From the NCBI RefSeq assembly GCF_014207745.1, contig NZ_JACHJB010000003.1:620001-684000 (forward strand): a stretch of 64,000 nt of DNA. Direction: 5' to 3'. Under the pieces are notes generated by a model. It saw only the letters and a list, made by a program, of their open reading frames with translations. It did no database searches and was not told where the DNA came from. This DNA is from Nonomuraea muscovyensis. Its GTDB lineage: Bacteria; Actinomycetota; Actinomycetes; Streptosporangiales; Streptosporangiaceae. Made by a program: the position numbers and the translations under genes. Shown here one piece after another: positions 16,166 to 24,841 of the stretch. Within the stretch, counting starts at the first letter, position 1; each line of letters opens with the position of its first letter.

Positions 16166-16858
16166 TTATCGCATTCGTCGCCTAATCAGCCAGCCGAGGA
16201 GCAGCAGCGCCGCGACGGCCGCCGCGACGGGTGCCAGCCGCTTCAGCACCGGGGTCCCGGCGAGCTCCAGCAGGTCGAGCGCCTCCTCGTCGGGCGTGCG
16301 CGAGGTGCGCAGCGTGCCCGCCGGCCGCGCCTCCTCCTCGGACTCGGCCCGGACGGCCCGCTCGTCACGGGCGGGCTCGTCACCTGCGGGCTCGTCGTGC
16401 GGGGGGTGCTGCTCCGAGAGCAGGTCGGACAGGTTGGCCGCGAACCGGTCGATCAGCTTGCCGCCGACCTCCGCCATGACGCCGCGCCCGAACTGCGCCG
16501 GCCGGCCGGTCACGTTGAACGACGTCTCCACGGCGACGGCCGTCGCGCCGCCCGCCGGGGTGAGCCTGGCCCTGACCGTGGCGGAGGCGGTGCCGGCGCC
16601 CCTGTCCTCCTTGCCGGACGCCTTGATCGTGAGCGTGTGGGTGTCCTTGTCCACGTCCTCGAACTCGGCCGTCCCCCGGTAGGCCACGGTGATGGGCCCC
16701 ACCTTGACCTTCATCCGGCCGGTGAACCGCTCGCCCTCGACGGTGTCGAGCGAGGCCCCCGGCAGGCACGGGGCCACCCGTTCGACGTCGAGCAACACCG
16801 CCCACGCCTGCTCGACCGGGACCGGGACAGTGAACTCGTGCTCGAACCGCATCGCCAT
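16166..16858 (-). CDS. coxG: CoxG-like SRPBCC protein with C-terminal membrane anchor
   Basis: SRPBCC-fold (CoxG/YnfB-like) lipid-binding domain in residues 1-150, opening FEHEFTVPVPVEQAWAVLLD and including CLPGASLD, VKVGPITVAYRGTAEF and FGRGVMAEVGGKLIDRFAANL. An acidic, flexible stretch follows (about 150-205), then one transmembrane helix (APVAAAVAALLLLGWLI) and a basic tail, giving a cytoplasmic domain tethered to the membrane. CoxG proteins recruit cox-type molybdenum hydroxylases to the membrane and are reported to serve quinone reduction. ATG at 16858 has AAGGAG 8 bases upstream. It is the last gene of the coxS-L-M-G operon, 78 bases after coxM. Confidence 0.85.
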   Translation of the reverse strand: MAMRFEHEFTVPVPVEQAWAVLLDVERVAPCLPGASLDTVEGERFTGRMKVKVGPITVAYRGTAEFEDVDKDTHTLTIKASGKEDRGAGTASATVRARLTPAGGATAVAVETSFNVTGRPAQFGRGVMAEVGGKLIDRFAANLSDLLSEQHPPHDEPAGDEPARDERAVRAESEEEARPAGTLRTSRTPDEEALDLLELAGTPVLKRLAPVAAAVAALLLLGWLIRRRMR

Positions 16859-16936
16859 CGGATCCGCTCCTTCTCCGCCGTTCCCTCGAACCCCGATGGG
16901 CGGGGCGTCCCCGCGCGGGACGCCCCGCCCCGTGCG

Positions 16937-17791
16937 TCAGCCCCACCCGGCTGCGGTGCGCACCGCCCGGTGCGTCAGCACCCTGGCCAGATGCCGGCGG
17001 TAGTCCGGCTGGGCGTGCAGGTCCGCCGGCGGCGAGGTGTCCGCGTCGGCCTCCTCGCACGCCCCCCGCACCTGGTCGGCGGCCTCCACGCCACGCAGGG
17101 CCGCCTCCGCCGCGCGGGCCCGCACGGGGGTCGCGCCCATGTTGGTCAGCCCGATCCTGGCCTCCTCGATGCCGCCGTTGGACCGCTTGACGGCCGCCGC
17201 CACCCCGACCACGGCCCAGGCCTGCGCCGTCCGGTGGAACTTCTCGTAGTGATAGCCCCAGCCGGGACCGAGCTTCGGTATCCGCACTCCGGCGAGGATC
17301 TCGTCCGGTGCCAGCGCCGTCTCCAGGTAGTCGGCGAAGAACTCGGCCGCCGGGATCTCCCGCTCGCCCCGCGCCGACCTGGCCACGAGGACGGCGTCCA
17401 GCGCCAGCACCACGGCCGGCAGGTCACCGGCCGGGTCGCCGTGGGCCAGCGAGCCGCCGAACGTGCCGCGGTGCCGCACCGCCGGGTCGGCCACCGTGGC
17501 GGCGGCCAGTGCCACCAGCGGGCAGGCGCCGTTGACCACGGGCGAGCGCAGGACCTCGTCGTGCGTGGTCATCGCGCCGATGTAGACGTGGTCGTCGCGG
17601 TCGTGCACGCCCGACAGCTCCGGCAGCCGGCCGATGTCGACCAGCGTCGACGGGTAGGCCAGCCGCAGCCGCAGCAGGGGCAGCAGCGACTGCCCGCCCG
17701 CCAGCACCTTGGCGTCCTCGTCGGCGGCGAGCGCCTGGCACGCCTCCTCGACCGACCCGGCGCGCACGTAGTCGAACTGGGCGGGGATCAT
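16937..17791 (-). CDS. coxM: FAD-binding medium subunit of a xanthine dehydrogenase-family hydroxylase (CoxM-like)
   Basis: Flavoprotein subunit that takes electrons from the [2Fe-2S] subunit. The N-terminal FDYVRAGSVEEACQAL leads to AGGQSLLPLLRLRL, the FAD pyrophosphate site; TVADPAVRHRGTFGGSLAHGDPAGDLP is the second FAD signature. The C-terminal domain of about 100 residues is the CO_deh_flav_C fold. It is 284 residues, the normal length. ATG at 17791 overlaps the large-subunit stop (ATGA). The family is certain; the substrate is unknown. Confidence 0.9.
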   Translation of the reverse strand: MIPAQFDYVRAGSVEEACQALAADEDAKVLAGGQSLLPLLRLRLAYPSTLVDIGRLPELSGVHDRDDHVYIGAMTTHDEVLRSPVVNGACPLVALAAATVADPAVRHRGTFGGSLAHGDPAGDLPAVVLALDAVLVARSARGEREIPAAEFFADYLETALAPDEILAGVRIPKLGPGWGYHYEKFHRTAQAWAVVGVAAAVKRSNGGIEEARIGLTNMGATPVRARAAEAALRGVEAADQVRGACEEADADTSPPADLHAQPDYRRHLARVLTHRAVRTAAGWG

Positions 17792-20187
17792 GACCGGGCT
17801 CCTTCCAGCGCGCGCCAGATCCGCTCGGGCGTGCACGGCATGCGGACGTCGTGGATCCCGTACGGGCGCAGCGCGTCCACGACGGCGTTCACCACGGCGG
17901 GCGTGGAGGCGATCGTGCCCGCCTCGCCGACGCCCTTGACGCCCAGCGGGTTGCCCGTGGACGGCGTCTCGGTGCGGTCCGTGGTGAAGTCGGGCAGGTC
18001 GGCCGCCGACGGCAGCAGGTAGTCGGCCATCGTCGTGGTCAGCAGGTTGCCGTCGGCGTCGTGGACGGCCTCCTCGAACAGCGCCTGGGCGATGCCCTGC
18101 GCGATGCCGCCGTGCACCTGGCCGCGCACGATCAGCGGGTTGATCACCTTGCCGACGTCGTCCACCGCCACGTACGAGCGGATCCGCACCTGCCCCGTCT
18201 CGGTGTCCACCTCCATCGCGCACAGGTGCGTGCCGTGCGGGAAGGAGTAGTTGTCCGGGTCGTACGTGGCGTCGGAGTCGAGCCGTGCCTCCACGCCCTC
18301 GGGCAGGTCGTGCGCCGTGAACGCGGCGAACGCCAGCTCCTGGATCGTCTTGGCCGCCCCGGTGCCCCGCACCTTGAACGCGCCGCCGTCGAACTCCAGG
18401 TCGTCCGGCGAGCACTCCAGCAGGTGCGCGGCCAGCTTGCGGGCCTTGACCTTGACCTTCTCGCACGCCTGCAGCACGGCCATGCCGCCGACCACCAGCG
18501 AGCGTGAGCCGTAGGTGTCCATGCCCTTGTGCGCGATGGCCGTGTCGCCGTGCAGCACCGTCACGTCGTCGAACGGCACGCCCAGCGAGTCGGCCACGAT
18601 CTGGCTCCACGCCGTCACGTGCCCCTGCCCGTGCGGCGAGGTGCCGGTGATCACCTCGACCTTGCCCGTCGGCAGCATGCGCACCGAGCCGTGCTCCCAG
18701 CCGCCCGCGCCGTAGTTGGCCATGCCGAGCATCCGGGAGGGGGCCAGCCCGCACATCTCGGTGTAGGTGCTGACGCCGATGCCGAGCTGGACGGGGTCGC
18801 CCCGGTCACGCCGGTCGGCCTGCTCGGCCCGCAGCTTGTCGTAGCCGAACAGGGCCAGCGCCCGCTCCGTGGCCGCCTCGTAGTCGCCCGAGTCGTAGGT
18901 CAGCCCCGAGACGGTCGTGTACGGGAACTCGTCGTGCCTGATCCAGTTGCGCCGCCGCACCTCGATCGGGTCCATCCCCAGTTCGGCCGCCAGCTCGTCG
19001 ATGATCCGCTCGATCGCGAACGTCGCCTCCGGACGGCCCGCGCCGCGGTAGGCGTCGGTCGGCATCTTGGTGGTGAAGACGCCCGTGCAGCCGAACTCGT
19101 AGGCCTCCATCTTGTAGATGCCGTTGAACATCGACGCGCCCAGCATCGGGACGCCGGGCGTGACCAGCATCAGGTAGGCGCCCATGTCCGCCAGCAGCTC
19201 CACGCGCAGCCCCCGGATGCGCCCGTCGGCCTCGGCCGCGAGCGTGAGGTGCTGGATCTGGTCACGGCCGTGGTGCACGGTCAGGTTGCCCTCGGAGCGC
19301 GACTCGGTCCACTTGACCGGCACGCCGAGCCGCCGGGTGAGCAGCAGGCACAGCACCTCCTCGGCCGTTACCTGCAGCTTCGAGCCGAACCCGCCGCCCA
19401 CGTCGGGCGCGATCACCCGCAGCCGGTGCTCCGGGATGCCGGTCGTCACGGCCAGCATGACCCGCAGCACGTGCGGGATCTGCGTGGACGACCAGAGCGT
19501 GAACGTGTCGCCGTCGGTGCTCGCCAGCACCGCGCGGGGCTCCATCGCGCTCGGTATCAGCCGCTGCTGGACGTACGTCCGGTCGATCAGCACGGGCGCG
19601 TCGCGCAGCGCCGCCTCGACGTCCCCCGAGGTGATCTTCACGCTGAACGCCTTGTTGCCCGCCTCGTGCACCTTCGGGCTGCCGGGGGTGAGCGCCTCGC
19701 GCATGTCCATGACGGCGGGCAGCGGCTCGTAGTCGACCTCGATCGCCTCCAGCGCGTCGGCCGCCCGGTAACGGTCGGTGGCGATCACGCAGGCGACCGC
19801 CTCGCCGACGTAGCGCACCTCCGAGACGGCCATCGGCGGGTGGTCGGGGATCACGATGTCCTCGCTCACCGGCCACGCGCACGGCAGGCTGCCCTGCTCC
19901 TCGGCGAAGTCCCGGCCGCTGAAGGCCGCCACCACTCCCGGCAGGTCGCGGGCGCCCGACACGTCCACCCGGGTGATGCGGGCGTGCGCCATCGGGCTGC
20001 GCATGAACATCACGTACAGCATTCCCGGCTGCTGGAGGTTGTCGGTCCAGCGGGTGTGCCCCGTCAGCAGTCGCTGGTCCTCCTTGCGCCGCCTGGCCCG
20101 GCCGATCTCGTGGCCGCCGTCCGGCTCGGAGAGCTGCCCGCTCTCCGCGATCTGCTCGCCGAGCAGGCCCGGGTCCAGCTCCGTCAT
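17788..20187 (-). CDS. coxL: Molybdopterin-binding large subunit, form II CoxL-like
   Basis: Catalytic subunit (799 residues) of a three-part molybdenum hydroxylase, cytoplasmic. It starts with a 30-residue acidic lead, then RRKEDQRLLTGHTRW. The Mo-cofactor regions include DVGGGFGSKLQ and GQGHVTAWSQI, and the catalytic Glu is in GVGEAGT near the C-terminus. The active-site loop reads AYRGAGR at about residue 385, the form II signature; true CO dehydrogenases (form I) have AYxCSFR with the copper-binding Cys. So CO is unlikely to be the substrate; an aldehyde, purine or N-heterocycle is more likely. ATG at 20187 overlaps the coxS stop (ATGA), and the end overlaps coxM. Confidence 0.92.
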   Translation of the reverse strand: MTELDPGLLGEQIAESGQLSEPDGGHEIGRARRRKEDQRLLTGHTRWTDNLQQPGMLYVMFMRSPMAHARITRVDVSGARDLPGVVAAFSGRDFAEEQGSLPCAWPVSEDIVIPDHPPMAVSEVRYVGEAVACVIATDRYRAADALEAIEVDYEPLPAVMDMREALTPGSPKVHEAGNKAFSVKITSGDVEAALRDAPVLIDRTYVQQRLIPSAMEPRAVLASTDGDTFTLWSSTQIPHVLRVMLAVTTGIPEHRLRVIAPDVGGGFGSKLQVTAEEVLCLLLTRRLGVPVKWTESRSEGNLTVHHGRDQIQHLTLAAEADGRIRGLRVELLADMGAYLMLVTPGVPMLGASMFNGIYKMEAYEFGCTGVFTTKMPTDAYRGAGRPEATFAIERIIDELAAELGMDPIEVRRRNWIRHDEFPYTTVSGLTYDSGDYEAATERALALFGYDKLRAEQADRRDRGDPVQLGIGVSTYTEMCGLAPSRMLGMANYGAGGWEHGSVRMLPTGKVEVITGTSPHGQGHVTAWSQIVADSLGVPFDDVTVLHGDTAIAHKGMDTYGSRSLVVGGMAVLQACEKVKVKARKLAAHLLECSPDDLEFDGGAFKVRGTGAAKTIQELAFAAFTAHDLPEGVEARLDSDATYDPDNYSFPHGTHLCAMEVDTETGQVRIRSYVAVDDVGKVINPLIVRGQVHGGIAQGIAQALFEEAVHDADGNLLTTTMADYLLPSAADLPDFTTDRTETPSTGNPLGVKGVGEAGTIASTPAVVNAVVDALRPYGIHDVRMPCTPERIWRALEGARS

Positions 20188-20666
20188 GGCGTCCTCACCG
20201 CCTGCCCCATCTCCTGGGCGCCCCTGCGTACCGCGCGGACGATGTTGCAATAGCCGGTGCACCGGCACAGGTTGCCCTCGAGTCCCTGGCGGATGGTCTC
20301 CTCAGACGGGTCGGGGTCGTCCCTCAGCAGGTCGATCGCGGCCATCACCATGCCGGGCGTGCAGAAGCCGCACTGCAGCGCGTGCTCCTCGTGGAAGGCC
20401 CGCTGCATCGGGTGCATGGCGCCGTTCGCGCCCAGGCCCTGGATCGTGACGACGTCGCAGCCGTCGGCCTGGACGGCGAGCACCGAGCAGCTCTTGACGC
20501 TCTTGCCGTCGAGCATCACCGTGCAGGCACCGCAGTTGCTGGTGTCGCAACCCACGGGCGTGCCGGTCCGGCCCAGTCTTTCTCGTAGCAGGTGAACGAG
20601 GAGAAGCCGTGGTTCGACGTCCTCCTCGTAATGGATTCCGTCGACGGTTATGGCGATGCGGGGCAT
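20184..20666 (-). CDS. coxS: [2Fe-2S] small subunit of the molybdenum hydroxylase (CoxS-like)
   Basis: Iron-sulfur electron-transfer subunit, 160 residues. The plant ferredoxin-like N-terminal domain has [22 protein letters not shown] for the first cluster. The helical C-terminal domain has [12 protein letters not shown] and [11 protein letters not shown] for the second. This matches the two-cluster small subunits of the xanthine dehydrogenase family. ATG at 20666 has GGGAGGA upstream. It is the first gene of the operon coxS-coxL-coxM-coxG. No regulator or cofactor-maturation gene (coxD/E/F, mobA-like) adjoins it. Confidence 0.93.
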   Translation of the reverse strand: MPRIAITVDGIHYEEDVEPRLLLVHLLRERLGRTGTPVGCDTSNCGACTVMLDGKSVKSCSVLAVQADGCDVVTIQGLGANGAMHPMQRAFHEEHALQCGFCTPGMVMAAIDLLRDDPDPSEETIRQGLEGNLCRCTGYCNIVRAVRRGAQEMGQAVRTP

Positions 20667-20739
20667 ACGTCCTCCCTCGAAACAAGGGGGAATGAATGGA
20701 TAAATGCCAAGGTACGCCGGTGTTTATCCCGGTCAAGGG

Positions 20740-20967
20740 TCACTTGCCCCTGACGACCCTGGCGATGACCGCCACCAGCCCCGCGAAACCCAGTCCCATC
20801 ACCACCAGACCCGACAGGACCAGCGGATCCGTGATCGAGCGGGTCAGTACGAGAATGCCCAGAACCACGAACAACAATCCACTCAGCAGCGCCATCCAGT
20901 CGGTCCGGTGCGTCCGCCGCCGCCTGTCCGGCGCGGCCCCCGGTGCGCCGTGGTGCTCACGCGGCAC
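20740..20967 (-). CDS. Small two-helix membrane protein
   Basis: 75 residues: a basic N-terminal 20, then two hydrophobic segments (WMALLSGLLFVVLGILVL and LVLSGLVVMGLGFAGLVAVIA) with a short polar turn and a basic end. I do not recognise a named family. GTG start at 20967 overlaps the last 11 bases of the LiaF-like gene, so it is translationally coupled and probably part of the same envelope-stress unit. Confidence 0.65.
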   Translation of the reverse strand: MPREHHGAPGAAPDRRRRTHRTDWMALLSGLLFVVLGILVLTRSITDPLVLSGLVVMGLGFAGLVAVIARVVRGK

Positions 20968-22678
20968 GCCGCACCTCCATGTCGCCCGCGCCGCCCCTCA
21001 GGTGCAGCACGATCGTCGGCGGCTCCCCCTCGGGCCGGACCTCCGGCTCCAGCACCTGGTTCCACGTCACGTCCACGCCGCCCCGCAACGACTGGTCCAG
21101 CTTGATGTCGCCGACCCGGTTCGAGGCGTGCACCTCCACCCGCGCGTCCGGCGGCACGATCACCGCCAGCTCGCCGATCCGCACCGAGGCCCGCACCGTC
21201 AGGTCGCCGCCCGGCGGCAGCTCGATCTCCGACAGGTCCAGCCGCCCGTTGCCCACCCCGATGTCGTACGTCTGGCTCTCGGCGGCGGCCGCGGTGAGCG
21301 GAACCCAGACGGTGTTGCCGACCTCCCGCGGCATCCCGCTGATGGTCATCACCAGCGCCACCAGCACCGCCACGGCGGTGCCCGCGGCCACCAGGCCCGC
21401 CCCGCGCCCCCACCAGGCGGCGACCAGCAGCCCCGCCCCTATGGTGACCAGCACGGCGCCGCCCACGATGGTGGGGTTCACTCCCGTGCCCGATCCGGCT
21501 TGGACCGCCACGACGATGCCTCCAATGACGATGGCCAGCAACACGGTGATGAGGCCGATGAACGATCTGGGCCGCCGGGGGCGCGGCGCCGGCGGCCGGC
21601 CGTACCGGGCGGGGTCGTAGGGGGCGTATCCGGCCCGTCTGCGCGGGTCCAGCGGCTGGAAGCCGCCCGGGTGGGCGACTCCGGCCGCCGGGAGGGCGCC
21701 GGGCCGGCGTTGGGGGCCGCTCGGCTGGAACGGGCCGCGCGGGGCGAACGGCGGCCGGCCGTACACGGCGTTCTCCGGGGAGCCGCCGATGCCGTCCCTC
21801 TGGCGCTCCGGCTCGCCCAGCTCCCCGTAGGCGAGCGGCCGGTCCGCCTCTTCGGCGGGGCCGGGTGCGGCCTCGGCGCGGGCCGTCGCGGCCTCGCCCG
21901 CGGCGGGCGCGTCCGCGTTCGCACCGTGCTCTCTATCGTGCTCCCCACCGGGCTCCACGCGGGGCCCCGCACCGGGCTCCACGCGCGGCTCCGCACCGGG
22001 GTCCGCATCGAGGTCCGCATCGAGGTCCGTGGTGGGCCCCGCGCCGGTCCTCGCCGGCGGGTGCACCTCCTCGGTGGCGTGGGCCCGCGTCGGGGCCGGC
22101 CCTTCCGCCGCGCTCTCGCGCCGGTCCGGCGCCGGGACCGCGTCCCCCGCGGGCGTGCCGAGTCCCGTCGTCACCCACTCCGACGGCGCGGAGACCGGCG
22201 GCGGGAACGCCGCGGGCGGCGCCGCCCGGCGGTTGAGCCGCTCGGGCATCGACCGGACCAGAGCCACCAGGTCCACCCCGCTGGAGTGGGCCGCGAGCAG
22301 CGAGACGGCCAGCAGCACCCCCACCACCAGCGTGCCCGTGTCGAGCCACACCGTGGTCAGGTTGATCGCCAGCCCGAACCCCAGCACCGCCGTGAGCAGC
22401 GCCAGCACCGTCTCGGCGTCGAAGTCGCGCTGCGTCCAGTGCTCGATGTAGCCGGGCCGCCCGTTCGGGTCCTTCATCAGCAGGAACGCCGCGATGTACA
22501 GGAACAGCCCGATCCCCGAGCCGAACAGCAGCACCGCGAAGGCGACCCGGAACACCACCGGGTCGATGCCCGTGTGTCGTCCCAGCCCGGCGCAGATGCC
22601 CAGGAGGAAACGTCCCTCGCTGCTGCGCCGCAGCACGCGGGGAGGCGCTCCGGGTTCCTTGGGCGGTGCTTGCGTCAT
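20957..22678 (-). CDS. PspC-domain membrane protein with LiaF-like C-terminal region
   Basis: Likely sensor-modulator of the divergent kinase. The N-terminal PspC domain (about residues 15-75) reads SSEGRFLLGICAGLGRHTGIDPVVFR, followed by GIGLFLYIAAFLLMKDP, its membrane helix. Two further hydrophobic segments lie near 85-130. A roughly 200-residue Pro/Ala/Glu-rich disordered stretch follows, then four hydrophobic helices, then a soluble C-terminal region of about 115 residues (LSEIELPPGGDLTVRASVRI) with the repetitive beta pattern of LiaF/DUF2154 proteins. ATG at 22678 is taken as start; an in-frame GTG at 22723 is possible, and neither has a strong ribosome site. It faces a PspC-fused kinase, as in LiaFSR systems. 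Confidence 0.75.
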   Translation of the reverse strand: MTQAPPKEPGAPPRVLRRSSEGRFLLGICAGLGRHTGIDPVVFRVAFAVLLFGSGIGLFLYIAAFLLMKDPNGRPGYIEHWTQRDFDAETVLALLTAVLGFGLAINLTTVWLDTGTLVVGVLLAVSLLAAHSSGVDLVALVRSMPERLNRRAAPPAAFPPPVSAPSEWVTTGLGTPAGDAVPAPDRRESAAEGPAPTRAHATEEVHPPARTGAGPTTDLDADLDADPGAEPRVEPGAGPRVEPGGEHDREHGANADAPAAGEAATARAEAAPGPAEEADRPLAYGELGEPERQRDGIGGSPENAVYGRPPFAPRGPFQPSGPQRRPGALPAAGVAHPGGFQPLDPRRRAGYAPYDPARYGRPPAPRPRRPRSFIGLITVLLAIVIGGIVVAVQAGSGTGVNPTIVGGAVLVTIGAGLLVAAWWGRGAGLVAAGTAVAVLVALVMTISGMPREVGNTVWVPLTAAAAESQTYDIGVGNGRLDLSEIELPPGGDLTVRASVRIGELAVIVPPDARVEVHASNRVGDIKLDQSLRGGVDVTWNQVLEPEVRPEGEPPTIVLHLRGGAGDMEVRRAA

Positions 22679-22790
22679 GGAACCATCGTGGCCCCCACCG
22701 GCCGCCTCCTGCATCCGGGACACCCCTGACCCGACCCGGGGGTTGTTCCGGATGCCGTTTTCGTCCCGTGCATGTGACGATGGCGATGCT
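22679..22790. promoter_or_regulatory. Divergent promoter region of the LiaF-like and kinase genes
   Basis: A 112-base gap between the two divergent starts. It must hold both promoters. I see no clear -10/-35 pair or dyad; TCCGGATGC occurs near 22749 and GCATCCGGGA near 22712, an imperfect inverted repeat that could be a regulator site. Confidence 0.3.
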
Positions 22791-23999
22791 ATGGCTGACC
22801 AGATGACTCTTGCCGAACCCGGTGGCGACGCGCCCTACCGCCGGTTGATGCGGCCCATGGAGGGCCGCCTGCTCGGCGGCGTGGCGCAGGGGCTGGCGGC
22901 ACAGCTCAAGCTCGATCCCGTGGTGATCAGGCTGATGTTCGTGCTGCTGAGCGTGGTCGACGGAGTCGGCGTGGTCGCCTACGCGGTGCTCTGGATGATC
23001 TCACCGCGCGAGCCGTACGAGGGGCCGCCGCCCGCCCGCGACTGGAGCCAGCTCACGGCGTTCAGCGCGATCGGCGTGGCGCTGCTCGCGTTCGGCTGGC
23101 TGACCGGCGCGTCCAAGGGCGGCATCGGCGTGCTGCCGTTCGCCGTCGGCGGCATCGGCGCGCTCATCCTGTGGCAGCAGGCCGACCCCGAACGGCGCAA
23201 GGGCTGGGTGAGCGGCGCCACCACGAGCATCAGGAAGAACCGCGCGCGCACCCTGCTCGGCGTGGCCCTCGTCATCGGCGGAGCCGCGGGCTTCCTGGCC
23301 ATCGAGGGGGAGCTCGCCGAGGCCGGCCGGGGGCTGCTGTTCACCGCGGTCGTGGTCGGCGGACTCGCCGTCATCGCCGCCCCCTGGCTCGCGGGACTGT
23401 GGAAGGAGCTCCAGCTCGAACGGCGCGAGCGCATCCGGCAGGAGGAACGCGCCGAGGTCGCCGCGATGGTCCACGACTCGGTGCTCCACACGCTCACGCT
23501 CATCCAGCGTGTCGCGCACGATCCCCGCGAGGTCAGCCGCCTGGCCCGGGCGCAGGAACGCGACCTGCGCAACTGGCTCTACCAGCCCGCCCAGGACGCC
23601 GACGCCACGCTCGCCGCCGCCGTCCGCCGGATCGCCGCCGAGGAGGAGGACGCCCACGGCGTGGCGATCGAGGTGGTGTGCGTGGGTGACGTCGAGCTCG
23701 ACCCGACCGGCAAGCTCGCCGCCATGCTGAAGGCATCGCGGCAGGCCATGGTCAACGCCGCCAAGTACTCCGGGAGCCCGACCATCTCCGTGTACGCCGA
23801 AGTCGAAGGTGAAGAGGTCACGATTTTCGTGAAGGATCGGGGCAAGGGGTTCGACCTCGACGCGGTGCCGGTAGACAGGATGGGGATCAGGGAGTCCATC
23901 GTCGGCCGGATGGAACGCCACGGCGGCACAGCCAGGGTGCGCACCGAGCCGGGGGAGGGCACGGAAGTGATGTTGACCATGAAGGTGACGAGGGAGTGA
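22791..23999 (+). CDS. PspC-fused sensor histidine kinase (LiaS/DesK-like)
   Basis: Membrane sensor kinase, 402 residues. Residues 20-75 form a PspC domain (MRPMEGRLLGGVAQGLAAQL, then LLSVVDGVGVVAYAVLWMI), like the one in the divergent neighbour. Four more hydrophobic segments follow up to about 200. The dimerisation/phosphoacceptor part has AAMVHDSVLHTL, with His228 the likely phosphorylated residue (HisKA_3 type). The ATPase part has NAAKYSG (N box), VKDRGKGFD (G1) and a GEGTEV G2 loop. ATG at 22791 has only a weak ribosome site. The stop overlaps the regulator start (GTGA), giving a kinase-regulator operon. Confidence 0.9.
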   Translation: MADQMTLAEPGGDAPYRRLMRPMEGRLLGGVAQGLAAQLKLDPVVIRLMFVLLSVVDGVGVVAYAVLWMISPREPYEGPPPARDWSQLTAFSAIGVALLAFGWLTGASKGGIGVLPFAVGGIGALILWQQADPERRKGWVSGATTSIRKNRARTLLGVALVIGGAAGFLAIEGELAEAGRGLLFTAVVVGGLAVIAAPWLAGLWKELQLERRERIRQEERAEVAAMVHDSVLHTLTLIQRVAHDPREVSRLARAQERDLRNWLYQPAQDADATLAAAVRRIAAEEEDAHGVAIEVVCVGDVELDPTGKLAAMLKASRQAMVNAAKYSGSPTISVYAEVEGEEVTIFVKDRGKGFDLDAVPVDRMGIRESIVGRMERHGGTARVRTEPGEGTEVMLTMKVTRE

Positions 24000-24634
24000 A
24001 CGTGATCCGGGTGCTGATCGTCGACGATCACCGGCTGTTCCGGTCGGGCGTGCGGGCCGAGCTGGGCGACTCGATCCAGGTGGTCGGCGAGGCCGAGGAC
24101 GTCGAGACGGCGGTGAAGGCGATCGCCGAGCTGCAGCCGGACGTGGTGCTGCTCGACGTGCACATGCCCGGCGGGGGCGGCCAGGAGGTGCTGCGCCGGG
24201 TGCTCGGCTCCGGCTCGCAGGTGCGCTTCCTCGCCCTGTCGGTCTCGGACGCCGCCGAGGACGTGATCGGCGTCATCCGGGGCGGCGCCCGCGGCTACGT
24301 GACCAAGAACATCAGCGGCAAGGAGCTGACCGACGCGATCCGCCGGGTGGCCGACGGCGACGCGGTGTTCTCGCCGCGGCTGGCGGGGTTCGTGCTGGAC
24401 GCGTTCGCCTCGTCGGAGGCGCCGTCGATCGACCCGGAGCTCGACTCGCTCACCCAGCGGGAGCGCGAGGTGCTGCGGCTGATCGCCCGCGGCTACGCGT
24501 ACAAGGAGATCGCCAAGGAGCTGTTCATCTCGGTCAAGACGGTGGAGACGCACGTGTCGTCGGTGCTGCGCAAGCTGCAGCTCTCCAACCGGCACGAGCT
24601 CTCCCGCTGGGCCACCGCCCGCCGCCTGGTCTGA
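23996..24634 (+). CDS. NarL/LuxR-family response regulator
   Basis: DNA-binding response regulator of 212 residues. The receiver domain (1-120) has the acidic pair in VLIVDDH, phosphoacceptor Asp54 in LLDVHMPGG, and the conserved Lys in YVTKNISGKEL. The LuxR-type HTH (about 148-205) reads LTQREREVLRLIARGYAYKEIA, then VKTVETHVSSVLRKL. GTG at 23996 overlaps the kinase stop; GTG at 24002 is an alternative. It is the expected partner of the PspC kinase, controlling envelope-stress genes, probably including the divergent LiaF-like gene. Confidence 0.92.
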   Translation: MNVIRVLIVDDHRLFRSGVRAELGDSIQVVGEAEDVETAVKAIAELQPDVVLLDVHMPGGGGQEVLRRVLGSGSQVRFLALSVSDAAEDVIGVIRGGARGYVTKNISGKELTDAIRRVADGDAVFSPRLAGFVLDAFASSEAPSIDPELDSLTQREREVLRLIARGYAYKEIAKELFISVKTVETHVSSVLRKLQLSNRHELSRWATARRLV

Positions 24635-24656
24635 CTCCCACCCGCGTCCGGCCCCA

Positions 24657-24730
24657 GGGGGCTCACCGCGACCGGGCCCGGCCCCTCGGGCTCACCGGCG
24701 ACCGGGCCCGGCCCTGGGGGCTCACCGCGT
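24657..24730. repeat. About 30-bp imperfect tandem repeat
   Basis: Two full and one partial copy of a GC-rich unit of roughly 30 bases, each with GGGCTCACCG then CGACCGGGCCCGGCCC, begin near 24657, 24688 and 24716. Each full copy contains the palindrome GGGCCC inside CCGGGCCCGG. It lies just after the response-regulator gene and may help end transcription. Confidence 0.8.
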
Positions 24731-24841
24731 CGCCGGAGTCCCGGGGGCGGGCCGGGAAAAGCGCGAGCTGTTAAGGAAAAGTGAGCGGGCGTTGCCCGGA
24801 GTGGGCTGGCATGACAGTCAGTTACGTGCGACATTTCCGAT

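Noticed and set aside
17788-20187. True CO dehydrogenase (form I CoxL)
   Set aside because: The active-site loop is AYRGAGR, not AYxCSFR, and no coxDEF genes are present.
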